From contig CAVPRR010000007.1 of NCBI GenBank assembly GCA_963707965.1, positions 124,001 through 188,000 of the forward strand: a DNA stretch of 64,000 nucleotides, given 5' to 3'. The first letter of the stretch is position 1; each line of letters opens with the position of its first letter. The stretch comes from VRUE01 sp963707965 (GTDB lineage Bacteria > Actinomycetota > Thermoleophilia > Solirubrobacterales > 70-9). Positions 7,187 to 15,945 of the stretch are shown here, in pieces. Made by a program: the position numbers and the translations under genes. A model generated the notes under the pieces. That model worked only from the letters and a program-made list of their open reading frames with translations. It was not told the origin of the DNA and did no database searches.

Positions 7187-8857
7187 TCAGCCGGCGTGGT
7201 GGCGGTAGTGGTCGTACTCGAGCTCGCGAACCTCCCAGTCGGCGTCCTCGGGCACAGGGAACAGGTGTCGGACGCGCGGGGTGTCGACCCGCTCGCGACG
7301 CTCCACGTCGCTGCCGCCGGCGGGCCACTCGATGGTGCCCGCCTCGACCTCGACCTCGACCTCCTCGAGCCAGTTGGTCGCGGTGATCCGTATCTCATCC
7401 TCGCCCGGTACCGGCTCCAGGATGCGGGTGTCCTCGTCCATCTCCTCCTCCTCGATTGGCAGGTCTGCATGCGGCTTGAGTAGGGACTGCGGCACTCGCT
7501 CGGGTTCGGGCTCCTGGGCCTCCAGCTCGGGTTCGGGCTCCTGGGCCTCCGGTTCCGGTTCCTGAGCCACGGCGATCTCGAAGTCTCCCTCGCTCAGGCC
7601 GGCGGCGATCAGGGTCTCATCGGCTGCGACGCCGAGGTCGGTGCCGAGTTCTCCGAGGGCTGCTGCACACAACATTCCTCGCACGCCCTCCTCGACCCAG
7701 CTCGCCAGCTCCGCCGCGCGCTCCACCGCGCCGCCGCCGACGGCCGTGGCCGCGTCCGGCGCGGAGGCGCCACTCATCGCTGCACGCTCAAGCTCCAGCG
7801 CGCGCTCGATCCGCTCCCGGGCCGCGATCCGATCGCCGGAGTCGCCGGCGATCAGCGCCGCCGCACGCATCGGAAGCGACGCGCCAACTGGGCCCCGGCC
7901 CTCGAGCAGGGCACGCAGCGCCAGCAGGTGGTCGCTGAGGCCGTGCAGCGCGGTCTCGCGCTCGCATCCCATCTCGAAACGGGCGACCGCCCAGGCCAGA
8001 GTTCCGTCGGGATCGGGACGGGCCTCCAGCGTGCTTGCCAGGAGGGACAGCTCCGTCGCGTCCTCCTCGCTCAGCGGGTAACCGCCGGGTCGAGTCGCCG
8101 GAGCGCCGGTGGCAATGCGGCGCCAGCGGCCCTCCCCAGTCGGGCCGAAGGCGTAGGGACCTAGTCCGACGCCACCGCCCTTGAAGAGTCGCATCACGCT
8201 GATCAGCTCCCGCAGCTGGCGCAGCGCCGCGGCGGCGCTGTCGGATCCCTCACCCTGCTCGGCGACGGCCAGGAACTGGGGCTCCCATGCGGATCGCCCC
8301 ATGCCCTCGCTGCGCATCGCCTCGATCGGTGCGTCGATGGCGCCGGCGCGAACCAGTTCGACGCCGTGGGGAAGTTGCAGGCGCGCAAGCGGCATCCGCA
8401 ATCCCACGATCGGGATCAGCAGAACCTCGGCGTCGTCGGCGTCGCGCACCTCGGCGTCCAGCACCGCCAGGGCTCCATCGAGCCGCGCCCGGTCCAGGGA
8501 GAACTCGGTGCAGCCGTCCCAGAGGGCGGCGATGAAGACGGTCAGCAGCCGCGCGGCTCGCTCGTCCTCCTGGGGCGGCACCGGCTCTCCACGCTGCTCG
8601 AGGTAGGGCGCCGCAACCCCCGCCGCTTGAACCGCCTCGCGAGCCGGCTGGAAGGCGGAGAGCGACTGCAGCTCCGCCTCGCGCTCGCGCACGAAGTGAG
8701 CGGTCAGCGGCAGGTAGCTGTGAAAGAGCGAATCGGGGCCGGCCTGCTCGGCGACGTCGAAGGGGATCTGATCGCCGCTGGCGACGAGCGTGCTGAACCG
8801 GGTCGCGGCCTCGGCGGACAGCCGTCGCAGGGCCTCGTTGAGATGGAGGTCGCGCAC
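7187..8857 (-). CDS. unrecognised 556-residue protein ('gene X')
   Basis: I do not recognise this family with certainty. The protein starts VRDLHLNEALRRLSAEAATR. The middle section (AVARFEMGCERETALHGLSD, then LLALRALLEG and SLPMRAAALIA) weakly recalls HEPN/Apea-like helical domains. Near residue 430 comes an acidic repeat of QEPEPEA units, coded by duplicated 20-30-bp segments at about 7503-7563. The C-terminus is a compact conserved-looking domain ending LEYDHYRHHAG. I chose the GTG at 8857 because a perfect duplicate of the 5' end (9200-9278) keeps homology exactly to this codon; an in-frame ATG exists at 8965. The gene is convergent with bagB. Partial copies lie on both sides, so it is a hotspot for duplication. 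Confidence 0.7.
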   Translation of the reverse strand: MRDLHLNEALRRLSAEAATRFSTLVASGDQIPFDVAEQAGPDSLFHSYLPLTAHFVREREAELQSLSAFQPAREAVQAAGVAAPYLEQRGEPVPPQEDERAARLLTVFIAALWDGCTEFSLDRARLDGALAVLDAEVRDADDAEVLLIPIVGLRMPLARLQLPHGVELVRAGAIDAPIEAMRSEGMGRSAWEPQFLAVAEQGEGSDSAAAALRQLRELISVMRLFKGGGVGLGPYAFGPTGEGRWRRIATGAPATRPGGYPLSEEDATELSLLASTLEARPDPDGTLAWAVARFEMGCERETALHGLSDHLLALRALLEGRGPVGASLPMRAAALIAGDSGDRIAARERIERALELERAAMSGASAPDAATAVGGGAVERAAELASWVEEGVRGMLCAAALGELGTDLGVAADETLIAAGLSEGDFEIAVAQEPEPEAQEPEPELEAQEPEPERVPQSLLKPHADLPIEEEEMDEDTRILEPVPGEDEIRITATNWLEEVEVEVEAGTIEWPAGGSDVERRERVDTPRVRHLFPVPEDADWEVRELEYDHYRHHAG

Positions 8858-9153
8858 GATCCCCGCTTCCCCCCACCACGTGGCGCTCCTGCGCCTGCAC
8901 GGCGCCTTGCAGCAACTGGCCGCACGTCTGGATCCATCGCCGGGGGGAGCCAAATGTCGGCGCAAAACTGAGGTTGGCAGCGAGCCCTCCAGCGCGCATC
9001 ATGGTGGTGAAGCAAGTGGGTCTCGGCCAGGCAGTGCAACAGCGGCCGAGATTCCGGCAGCAGGTCAAGGGAGTGCCCATGACAACGGGAGGAGTTGCCC
9101 ATGCCATCGTTCAGTCGTCCCCCAGAAGCGTCGCGCACAGGTTGGCGCCGCAG

Positions 9154-9190
9154 GCTATCTCGGGGCCATATGCCACGGCCCCGAGATAGC
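9154..9190. repeat. 14-bp-arm inverted repeat
   Basis: GCTATCTCGGGGCC (9154-9167) pairs perfectly with GGCCCCGAGATAGC (9177-9190) around the spacer ATATGCCAC. It sits immediately left of the duplicated gene X 5' fragment and may have been involved in that rearrangement or be a terminator or operator. No T-tract follows. Confidence 0.85.
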
Positions 9191-9199
9191 TTCGCGGCA

Positions 9200-9304
9200 G
9201 GCGACGAGCGTGCTGAACCGGGTCGCGGCCTCGGCGGACAGCCGTCGCAGGGCCTCGTTGAGATGGAGGTCGCGCACGCTCCCGCGCCTGCACGGCGCCT
9301 TGCG
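9200..9304 (-). pseudogene. duplicated 5' fragment of gene X
   Basis: Positions 9200-9278 are identical to 8780-8858 (79 bp), the first 26 codons of gene X. Positions 9278-9304 then match 8884-8910, that is, the upstream flank with 26 bp missing. The fragment codes VRDLHLNEALRRLSAEAATR, FSTLVA, then runs into unrelated sequence. It is non-functional debris of a tandem duplication. Confidence 0.9.
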
Positions 9305-9326
9305 GAACGCTCCCTGGACGTTCGTT

Positions 9327-9674
9327 CTACGCCGCGGCCGGCGCCGCCTCGGCGCCATTGGGGGCGAGCCAGCGGATGCCGTAGCGGCGCATGTCCTCGA
9401 CCAGCGGCACCAGCGCCTCCCCCTTCTCGGTCAGCGCGTACTCGACCCGCGGCGGCACCTCGGGGAAGGTGTGGCGCTCGACGATGCCCTCCTCTTCCAG
9501 CAACCGCAGCCGCAACGAGAGCGTGCGCGGACTGATCCCCTCCAGCGAGCGCTCCAGCTGGCAGAAGCGACTGGAGCCCTCGGCCAGATCGCGGATCAGC
9601 AGCAGCGTCCACTTTCCACAGACCACCTCGGCCGTGCGGCAAACGGGACATGAGGAGTTGCTTGCAGCACTCAT
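9327..9674 (-). CDS. HxlR-family winged-helix transcriptional regulator
   Basis: A 115-residue DNA-binding protein of the HxlR/MarR-like winged-helix group. Family hallmarks are visible: CPVCRTAEVVCGKWTLLLIR at the N-terminus, the helix-turn-helix LERSLEGISPRTLSLRLRLL, and the wing PEVPPRVEYALTEKGEAL. Cysteines at about residues 9, 12 and 19 could sense redox or electrophiles, as in related HypR/QorR-type regulators; this is inference. Alanine-rich residues close the protein. It follows the pilP-like gene at a 59-bp gap on the same strand, so it may be read from the pilus operon or its own promoter. Its target is unknown. Confidence 0.88.
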   Translation of the reverse strand: MSAASNSSCPVCRTAEVVCGKWTLLLIRDLAEGSSRFCQLERSLEGISPRTLSLRLRLLEEEGIVERHTFPEVPPRVEYALTEKGEALVPLVEDMRRYGIRWLAPNGAEAAPAAA

Positions 9675-9733
9675 CTGAGAATCGAGGCAGATTGTGTCGA
9701 TTGCCTCGCTTAATCGAGTGTAGCGATGTGGCT

Positions 9734-10681
9734 TTACTTACTGAAGCTTTGGGGAACGTCGAGCACGTCGTGATGCGCCGACTCCGACGCGCTGGACTGC
9801 GAAGAGGGCGGGTCCAGTTCCACGAAGTTGATCCGAACGATCGTGAGGCGGTAGGCACGACCCGACGAGCCGACCAGCAGGTCGACCGCCGTTCCGGCCT
9901 GCATCGAGAGGATTTCGCAATGCTGCATTCCACCCACGCAGTCGCCATCGCCCCGCACCGAGGTGACCCCCAGCGTGGGATCGAAGAGCGCTCGCTTCCC
10001 ATTCTGTGTTACTCCGATGAAGACCAGGATCGGATTCTGCTTGGGCAGGAGGCTCCCGAGCGCGAGGTTGTCGTGCGTGGCGAGCTGGCCCGATCCTGCC
10101 ACGCCAAAGCGAACATCGGGCCTATATCCGAAGTAGCGCAGCCCGGCGGTTCCGCCGGAACCGCCGCCGTTGTCCTGCGCATTCGGGTTCGAGGGAGGGG
10201 TCTTCGCGCCGGTGTCCCCTGTGCCGGTCGTGTCCCCTGTGCCGGTCGTGGCGCCGAAGGATTGCGTGGAGCCAGAGCCCCCGGATGACGAAGCGGTCGC
10301 GCCGGAGGACCCGCTACCGCCGCCCGACGAGCCCGCCCCACCCTGAGCCGGCGCGGTGTACTTCTGCGCGAAGGGATCGGCGGGGGTGCGGCGCCGCAAC
10401 CGCTCGCGGTATTCGCGCAGGCCGGGCTTGGCCTGAACGACCGTGAGGTCGGTGGACTTGCCGCTGTCCAGTCCGAGAGCCGCGGCAACCCCCGCGCTAT
10501 CCGACGCCGCCGGCGTTTCCTGAGAGTCTTCGCCCAGCAGGAAGGGCACCGCGGCGATCGCCACCAGAACCAGCGCGATCAGCGGCAGCAGGCGCCGGTC
10601 ATGAAGGTCGTAGAAGAGATCCACCAGGAAGGCGGGTGGCTTGAGGTCCGGCCTCTTCAGCTGCGGTCCCTTAATTCTCAT
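9734..10681 (-). CDS. type IV pilus alignment-complex protein, PilP-like position
   Basis: A 315-residue membrane protein encoded directly after pilO. A cytoplasmic stretch of about 35 residues precedes one transmembrane helix (LPLIALVLVAIAAVPFLLG, about residues 33-51). A periplasm-like linker rich in Gly/Ser follows, then a C-terminal domain (from about LRYFGYRPDVRFG) ending in a beta-rich region. Position and topology match a PilP-like component of the PilMNOP complex, but sequence similarity to proteobacterial PilP is not obvious. The last residues of pilO overlap its start by 4 bp, so the genes are translated together. It is the last pilus gene of the operon. Confidence 0.7.
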   Translation of the reverse strand: MRIKGPQLKRPDLKPPAFLVDLFYDLHDRRLLPLIALVLVAIAAVPFLLGEDSQETPAASDSAGVAAALGLDSGKSTDLTVVQAKPGLREYRERLRRRTPADPFAQKYTAPAQGGAGSSGGGSGSSGATASSSGGSGSTQSFGATTGTGDTTGTGDTGAKTPPSNPNAQDNGGGSGGTAGLRYFGYRPDVRFGVAGSGQLATHDNLALGSLLPKQNPILVFIGVTQNGKRALFDPTLGVTSVRGDGDCVGGMQHCEILSMQAGTAVDLLVGSSGRAYRLTIVRINFVELDPPSSQSSASESAHHDVLDVPQSFSK

Positions 10682-11451
10682 CGTGCCGCTCCGATCGTTG
10701 TCGCCGCCGGTGTTGCGGTCTGCGACCCAAGGCCTTCCGGTGTCGCTTCACCGGCGACGCCCTGGCTCGGCGGAGTCACGTAGGTGGTGATCGAGAAAGT
10801 TGCTTTCAGCGTCGGGAAGCCGACCTCCGGGTCGCCCTCCAGCGAGAAACCGTCGATCGTCAGCAGCCGCCCGTCGACGGACACCTTTTCCTGCTGGGTC
10901 TCAACCATGGAGTCGAGGCCCTTGATGAAGTCGGCGACCTCGAAGAAGTTGCCCCTGAGGGTGAGCGTGTAGGGCATCACGGCGAGGCCGGCCGGACCGA
11001 TCGTGGCGCCGAGCGGCAGCAGCGAGGCGGCTGCCTCGGTCGCCGAGACCGGCTCGCCGCCGGAGGCAGCGCCAGGGGTGACGGTCGGCGTTTCGGCCGT
11101 CCCGCCGGAGCCCGGGCTCAGCTGGATTTCGCGGAAGCTCCCACCGGCCCCTTTGGCGATCCAGTTCACCTGGACCAGCAACGACGCCGTGTCGTCATCG
11201 CCGGGGACCGCCTTGCCGAGCACCACCAGCCGCTGGTAGTCGACCGGGAACTGCTGCCGCGCTTCTTCGGCCTGGGCCACCTGCGCTTGGTGTTCGGCCA
11301 GCGAAGCCTTCAGCTGCTTGACCTCCGTCCCCAGCTTGCTGGCTTCGTCGCGCCTGGGGCTGATGGCGAGGATCCAGAAGGCGGCGGCCAGCGCGGTCAC
11401 GGCCAGCATCGCGACGATCACCAGGTTGGTCCCCTTCAGCTCGAGCTTCAT
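10678..11451 (-). CDS. pilO: type IV pilus assembly protein PilO
   Basis: A 257-residue bitopic inner-membrane protein of the PilMNO alignment complex, which links the cytoplasmic motor to the pilus. A short cytoplasmic start (MKLELKGTNLV) is followed by one transmembrane helix (about residues 9-30), a coiled-coil segment (DEASKLGTEVKQLKASLAEH) and a ferredoxin-like periplasmic domain with YTLTLRGNFFEVADFIKGL, typical of PilO. The ATG at 11449-11451 was chosen because it lies next to the stop of pilN; longer readings upstream belong to pilN in another frame. It overlaps the next gene by 4 bp. Confidence 0.88.
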   Translation of the reverse strand: MKLELKGTNLVIVAMLAVTALAAAFWILAISPRRDEASKLGTEVKQLKASLAEHQAQVAQAEEARQQFPVDYQRLVVLGKAVPGDDDTASLLVQVNWIAKGAGGSFREIQLSPGSGGTAETPTVTPGAASGGEPVSATEAAASLLPLGATIGPAGLAVMPYTLTLRGNFFEVADFIKGLDSMVETQQEKVSVDGRLLTIDGFSLEGDPEVGFPTLKATFSITTYVTPPSQGVAGEATPEGLGSQTATPAATTIGAAR

Positions 11452-11452
11452 C

Positions 11453-12237
11453 TCAGCCGCCCCCCCCACTTTCGGCCGCGGCTTCCGAGGATTCCGCCGA
11501 GGCGGTCTGCGCTTGTTCGGTGGGCGGGGGCACTCCGCCTTCCGCAGATTCGCTCGCCGGGACCGGCGCGGCATCGAAGGCGACGACGATCTCGAACTTG
11601 GCGATGAAGTTGCGCGTGCGGCATTCGTCCCCGCTCGAGCCCGAGGCGGAGGCCGACCCGACAGCGGTGCCGGCACCGCTCTCCTGATCGCCCAGTTCCG
11701 AGGACTGCACGCCGACCCGCGTGATGCCGTCGATGTCCTTCAGCGCCGTCACGAAGCCGGCCACCGCCTCCTGGCCCGCCGCGCAACCGGTCAGTTCGAG
11801 GGCCGGCCCGGGCGCCGAGGCGCGCAGGTTGCCACCCGAGCTGGTGCCGCCGGTCACGTCGGACGTCGCAGTTGCGTTGAGGCCGACGAGCCAGGCATCG
11901 TGGGGTAGGACCAGTGCGAGTTCTCGCATCACCCGTTCCCAATCGAAGCGGCTGTCGGCGAGGCTGCTGACCGTCGCCACCCGCTGTTCGCTCAGGCTGC
12001 GGAACTGGGTGTAGGAGGAGAGCCGCGTGGCGCGGGCGGTTTCGGCGGCGTCTTCCTTTTCGAGCTTGGCGACTTCGCTCTCGCGGTCCGAGATCTGGTT
12101 GTCCAGCAGCACCATGGCCGCCACGGCGACCAGGACTGCCACCAGGGCCCCCAGCAGGATGTAGGGGAGCGGGCCGGTGCGAAGCGGGGCATTCTCACCG
12201 CGGCGCTCCTCGACGGGTATCAGGTTTACCGGGCGCA
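11453..12237 (-). CDS. pilN: type IV pilus assembly protein PilN
   Basis: A 261-residue PilN protein that pairs with PilO in the inner membrane. Its N-terminus VRPVNLIPVEERRG is the classic PilN motif (the 'INLLP' type) that docks into PilM. A transmembrane helix (ILLGALVAVLVAVAAMVLL) and a coiled coil (ISDRESEVAKLEKEDAAETA) follow, then a PilN periplasmic domain with RVMRELALVLPHDAWLVGL. The start codon is a GTG placed one base after the TGA of pilM. The C-terminal tail is rich in Ala/Ser/Glu/Gly. The gene ends one base before pilO. Confidence 0.9.
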
Positions 12238-12239
12238 CG

Positions 12240-13397
12240 TCAGTCCTCCAGCGCCAGGCCGTAGGGCAGTGTGAGCCGCGCCGCCGTGTCATGGTCGAAG
12301 CCCGCCAGCGCGGTGGGGAGCGAAACGGCGATCGGCGAGCCAAGCCCGACCTCCATCCGCTGCGCGAGACCGGAGATCGAGCTGCCCGGGCCGCAGAGGA
12401 CGATCCGCTCAACCGGCAGGGCGCCCTCCTGGGCGCCGTAGTAGTCGAGCGAGAGGCGCAGCTCATCGGCCAGCGAGGTGACGCCTTCCTCGAGCGTCCG
12501 GCGGACGGCGGCGACGGTCTCGGGATCGCCCTCGATCTCCTCCACCGGGGTCTCCAGGCCGACGTGAGCGAGCCACTGCGCCGCGTGGTCGGACTCAAGG
12601 CCAGAGCTGGCGGCGAGCCCGGCCGAGATCGCCTCGAGGCCGACGTGGGAGACGCGGGTGAAGAGGCAGGTCCTGCCCCGTGCCACGGCCAAATTGGTGA
12701 CGTCGCCGAGGCTGCAGTAGAGAACGGCCCCGGCCGGGCGCTCTCCCGGCCGGGCGGCTCCCTCGGCGCCGGCCACGCCCTCCGAGCCAACGGCGCCCTC
12801 CGCGGCGGGCCCGCCAGGCTGCTCGGCGGTGGCGGCCGCGTCGGCGGTGCCGGCAAGGGCGCGGATCATCGCGAAGGCGGAAAGGTCAACGCCGACCGGG
12901 TGCAGGCCGGCGCGGCGGATCGGCTCGATGAAGGAGGAGACCATGTCGCGCCGCGCCGCGACCACCACCACGTCGACCTGGGGCGTCGAGCCCTCCTCGG
13001 CCGGGACGCCGCCGACCACCCGATGCTCGAGCACCGCCTGGTCGAGGGGCATCGGGATCTGCTCCTGCGCCTGGAAGCGAACCGCCGCCTCCATCTCCTT
13101 CGGGTTCTCGATCGCCGGGAGGCGCACGGTGCGGACAACCACGCGCTGGTTGCCGATCCCGAGTCGCACTCGCTTGGAGAGGCGGTGCTCGCTGAACAGC
13201 GCCTTAAGCGCCGCCGAGAGCCGCTCGGCGTCGAGGATCTCGCCCTCATGGAAGGCGCCGGGGTCCAGCGAGCCGATCGCCGAGGCGCTCACCCGCACCG
13301 ACCCGTTGACCTCGACCTGGGTCGCGGCGATGCTGCCCGCCTCGATGTCGAGGCCGACAACCGCATCTGTGTTCTGCTTGGTGAGGGTCAGTCGCAT
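12240..13397 (-). CDS. pilM: type IV pilus assembly ATPase-fold protein PilM
   Basis: A 385-residue actin-like cytoplasmic protein that anchors PilN. The first phosphate-binding motif is VGLDIEAGSIAATQVEV near residue 13, with later actin-fold motifs at VLYCSLGDVTNLAV and IVLCGPGSSISGLAQRM. An alanine/glycine-rich insertion (about residues 200-235) separates the two halves. I chose ATG at 13397 (MRLTLTKQNTD) since it places the first motif as in other PilM proteins; a TTG 78 bp upstream would extend it with an arginine-rich stretch. It is the first gene of the pilMNO-P-like cluster after the prepilin peptidase. Confidence 0.9.
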   Translation of the reverse strand: MRLTLTKQNTDAVVGLDIEAGSIAATQVEVNGSVRVSASAIGSLDPGAFHEGEILDAERLSAALKALFSEHRLSKRVRLGIGNQRVVVRTVRLPAIENPKEMEAAVRFQAQEQIPMPLDQAVLEHRVVGGVPAEEGSTPQVDVVVVAARRDMVSSFIEPIRRAGLHPVGVDLSAFAMIRALAGTADAAATAEQPGGPAAEGAVGSEGVAGAEGAARPGERPAGAVLYCSLGDVTNLAVARGRTCLFTRVSHVGLEAISAGLAASSGLESDHAAQWLAHVGLETPVEEIEGDPETVAAVRRTLEEGVTSLADELRLSLDYYGAQEGALPVERIVLCGPGSSISGLAQRMEVGLGSPIAVSLPTALAGFDHDTAARLTLPYGLALED

Positions 13398-13505
13398 GAG
13401 CGGAGGTCTGCGGCGCGCAGCGCGCGCACGCCTTCTCCCAATCGGCAGGAAGGTGGTCAACCTTTCGCCCTGCAACTACCCATTCTTAGTAGAACCTGGA
13501 CGGAT

Positions 13506-14269
13506 CTACGAGAGGGTCCCCAGATACCAGTCGACGATCTGTTCGCCGGCCAGCAGGCCGACGACGCCGCCGAGGGCGAGGAAGGGGCCGAATGGGACCG
13601 CCCGCTTGCGGGCCGCCGCCCCATGCCGGGCGATCAGCGCCAGGCCGAACAGGGCGCCGGCAAGCAGGGCGACGAGCAGAGCCGGGGCGACGTCGCGACC
13701 CAGGAAGAGGCCCATCGTCGCCGCCAGCTTCACGTCGCCCAGCCCCATCCCGCGCGGGTAGGCGAGCACCGCCGCAAGCAGCAGGCCGCCGGCCGCTGCG
13801 GCGGCGATCGCCCGCTCGGGCAGGCTGCCTGGGTCCGCCGCAGCCGCGATCGCGACCCCGATCGCGGCGGCGGCGAGCAGGATCTTGTTGGGGATGATCC
13901 GCCGCTCGAGGTCCGTCAGGGTGATCGCCACCAGCATCGTGGCGAAGACAAGCCCCAGAGCAACCTCGGCGGGGTCGTCGCCGAGGACCAGCACGGTCGC
14001 CGGCGTACAGCGCTCCGAGGCCGAGCTCGGTGAGCGGGTAGCGCGGCGAGATCGGGGCCCCGCAGTCAGCGCGCGCGTCCGCGCAGCAGCAGCCAGGAGA
14101 CGACCGGCACGTTGTCGTAGGCGGCGATCCGCGCCCCGCACGCGGGACAGCGGGAGCGGGGCCCGACGATCGATTCGCCGCGCGGCACTCGGTGGGCGAT
14201 CACGGTGACGAAGCTGCCGGCGATCGCTCCGCCGAGAAAGGCAAGTGTCGCCGTAGCCGCCATCTGCAC
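13506..14269 (-). pseudogene. pilD: prepilin peptidase PilD, reading frame broken twice
   Basis: PilD is the membrane aspartic protease that cleaves and methylates type IV prepilins. The N-terminal third (14269-14066) has GSFVTVIAHRVPRGESIVGP and the first zinc knuckle CPACG. It stops after LLLRGRAR. The continuation DCGAPISPRYPLTELGLGAL is in a second frame, and the rest (TLTDLERRIIPNKI, GMGLGDVKLAATMGLF with the two catalytic aspartates) is in a third. Removing one base near 14068 and one near 14000 restores a full-length protein of about 254 residues. The first cysteine of the second CxxC knuckle is missing. This is either base-calling error or a recent pseudogene. The intact pilins argue for a working peptidase somewhere in the genome. 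Confidence 0.85.
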
Positions 14270-14357
14270 GGAACATGGTTCGACACCGGCCGCCCGATCC
14301 CTGAGGCGTGGGCGGCGCCGTGCCGGCCCTACAGGAGGGCGGCTGGCCGGCGCCGGG

Positions 14358-15945
14358 CTATTCGGCGGTGGAGAAGTCGAGCGTCTCGCGCTGGATGTGC
14401 CAGGCCGACTCGACCGGGTCGAGGAAGTTGGGCGGCTCCTGGTAGCGCAGGCGGTCGTCGTAGTTGTAGTTCTTGATGTAGCCGGTCGGCGCGGTCGTAC
14501 CGACGGCGCCGCGGAATTTCTGCGAGATCGCCCCGTTCACCGTCAGCGTTTGGAGGTAGCTGCCGCAGTTGAAGTGATCGACGACGAAGGAGTGGTTGAT
14601 CGCCAGGATCGCGGCGTCGATGCGAAGGTTTTTCTGCGAGCCGCTGCCGTTGCTGGTGCCATTGCAGTTGCCCCAGTTGGTCGACCGGTCGGACGGCGAG
14701 AGCGGGTGGTAGACGCGCACGAAGTTGTTGGCGACAAGCCCCAGCAGGCCGTTGCTCGAGCCTTCGACGTCGTTGTCGACGACGATGTCATTCTCCGCTG
14801 CGATCGTCAGCTGACCGGTGTAGTCGCCGTGCACGATCGCGTTCCCGCAGCCAGAGGCGCTCGGGTACATCTGGTCGGTGCGCGTGATAGGGCGAGTAGC
14901 TCGACGTGCAGGAGGAGTTTGCTATGTAGACGACGCCGCTGGAGGGGATCGGTTTGGTGACCCAGGAACCACTCCCTACCTTCACTTCGATGTCTTCCCC
15001 GTTGAGCGTTATCCGCGTCTGCCCGGTGAAGGTGTATTCGGGGCCGGCGATGTCCTTCAGCTTGCCGTTGGTCGGCGGCGGGGTCAGCACGGGCGCCGTG
15101 GTGACGAACGGGCCGATGAAGTTCGGTTTGTTGCCCGAGCAGCTCGAGTTTGTCTGATAGCCCGGCAGCGAGTCGCTGACCTCGATCACGTCGGCGGCGG
15201 AGCGACCGAAGGTCGGTTCGCCGCAGATCAGCAGGTTGTCGTTGGTGTGCAGCGGCCCGTTGATTTCGTCGCCGCTGACGAAGTTGATCTCGAGGCAGTA
15301 CTGCGAGGTGCCGGGGATCTGCTGGCTTTCGCGCCCTTCGCGGCGGAACTTGATGCACTGTTTGTAGGCGCCGTTGATCATCGTCTGCGTCCAGTAGGTC
15401 GCCGGGTCGAAGGTCTCCAGCTGGGTGAAGTAGATGTAATCGAGCAGGCTGGCCCGCTTGAAGCTGGCGACGATCGACCCCCTGGCGTTGCCCGCGTAGC
15501 CGGTCGAGCGGATGCGGAAGGAGCCGGTGTTGGGGCCCGCCTGCTCCAGCATCGACCCGACCGGGTCTTCGGGGTCACATTCCGTGTGGCCGCTCGCGGG
15601 CAGCAGTTCGATCGCGTAGCTCGCCGCGCCTTCGGAGCCGGGCACGGTGCGTTTGTTCGCCGTCGAGCCCTCCTGGTTGACGGCGTTCGGTTCCGGCACT
15701 TCGGTGCAGCGCGCCCAGTAGCTGTTGTCGTTGTTGAGGTGGAAGGAGTAGTCGGCCAGCCCCGCCTGCGCAGCCGCGTGGGAGCGCTTGTAGTCGAGGT
15801 CGTTCTGGACCAGGTTGAGGTCACCGTTGGCCGCCGCAAGAGCCCCCGCGGCCAGGATCGAGATCAGCGCCACCGCCCCAACCGCGGCGATCATCGTGTA
15901 GCCGTCCTCCTCGGCGAGGCGGGCTCGCCAGAACCTCAGACGCAT
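14358..15945 (-). pseudogene. PilX-like pilus-associated protein, one frameshift
   Basis: A large surface or minor-pilin-like protein. Residues 1-20 (MRLRFWRARLAEEDGYTMIA) lead into a hydrophobic helix (VGAVALISILAAGALAAANG) like PilX proteins, which prime pilus assembly. A long cysteine-containing exported domain follows. The frame breaks near 14886 after SSCTSSYSPY; one base removed there continues TRTDQMYPSASGCGNAIVHG to the stop at 14358, about 528 residues in all. The part beyond the break looks like a repetitive beta-structured surface domain. Overlap of 10 bp with pilW places it in the pilV-pilW-pilX operon. The frameshift may be a sequencing error. Confidence 0.8.

Larger units (their letters stand above)
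8858..9326. other. gene-free interval with duplicated debris upstream of gene X
   Basis: These 469 bp contain no convincing gene. They include the 5' flank of gene X, a strong inverted repeat (9154-9190) and a truncated copy of the gene X 5' end (9200-9304). Segment 8915-9150 has no recognisable coding content on either strand. The promoter of gene X presumably lies here, but no clear -35/-10 pair can be picked. Confidence 0.6.

Noticed and set aside
8915..9150. Possible transposase remnant upstream of gene X
   Set aside because: Short His/Cys-containing translations on the minus strand looked suggestive, but no transposase motif, terminal repeat or target duplication could be matched.
12177..14033. 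618-codon plus-strand frame across pilM and pilD
   Set aside because: Its composition is the typical Arg/Ala/Gly-rich shadow of genes on the other strand; pilM motifs on the minus strand explain the region.
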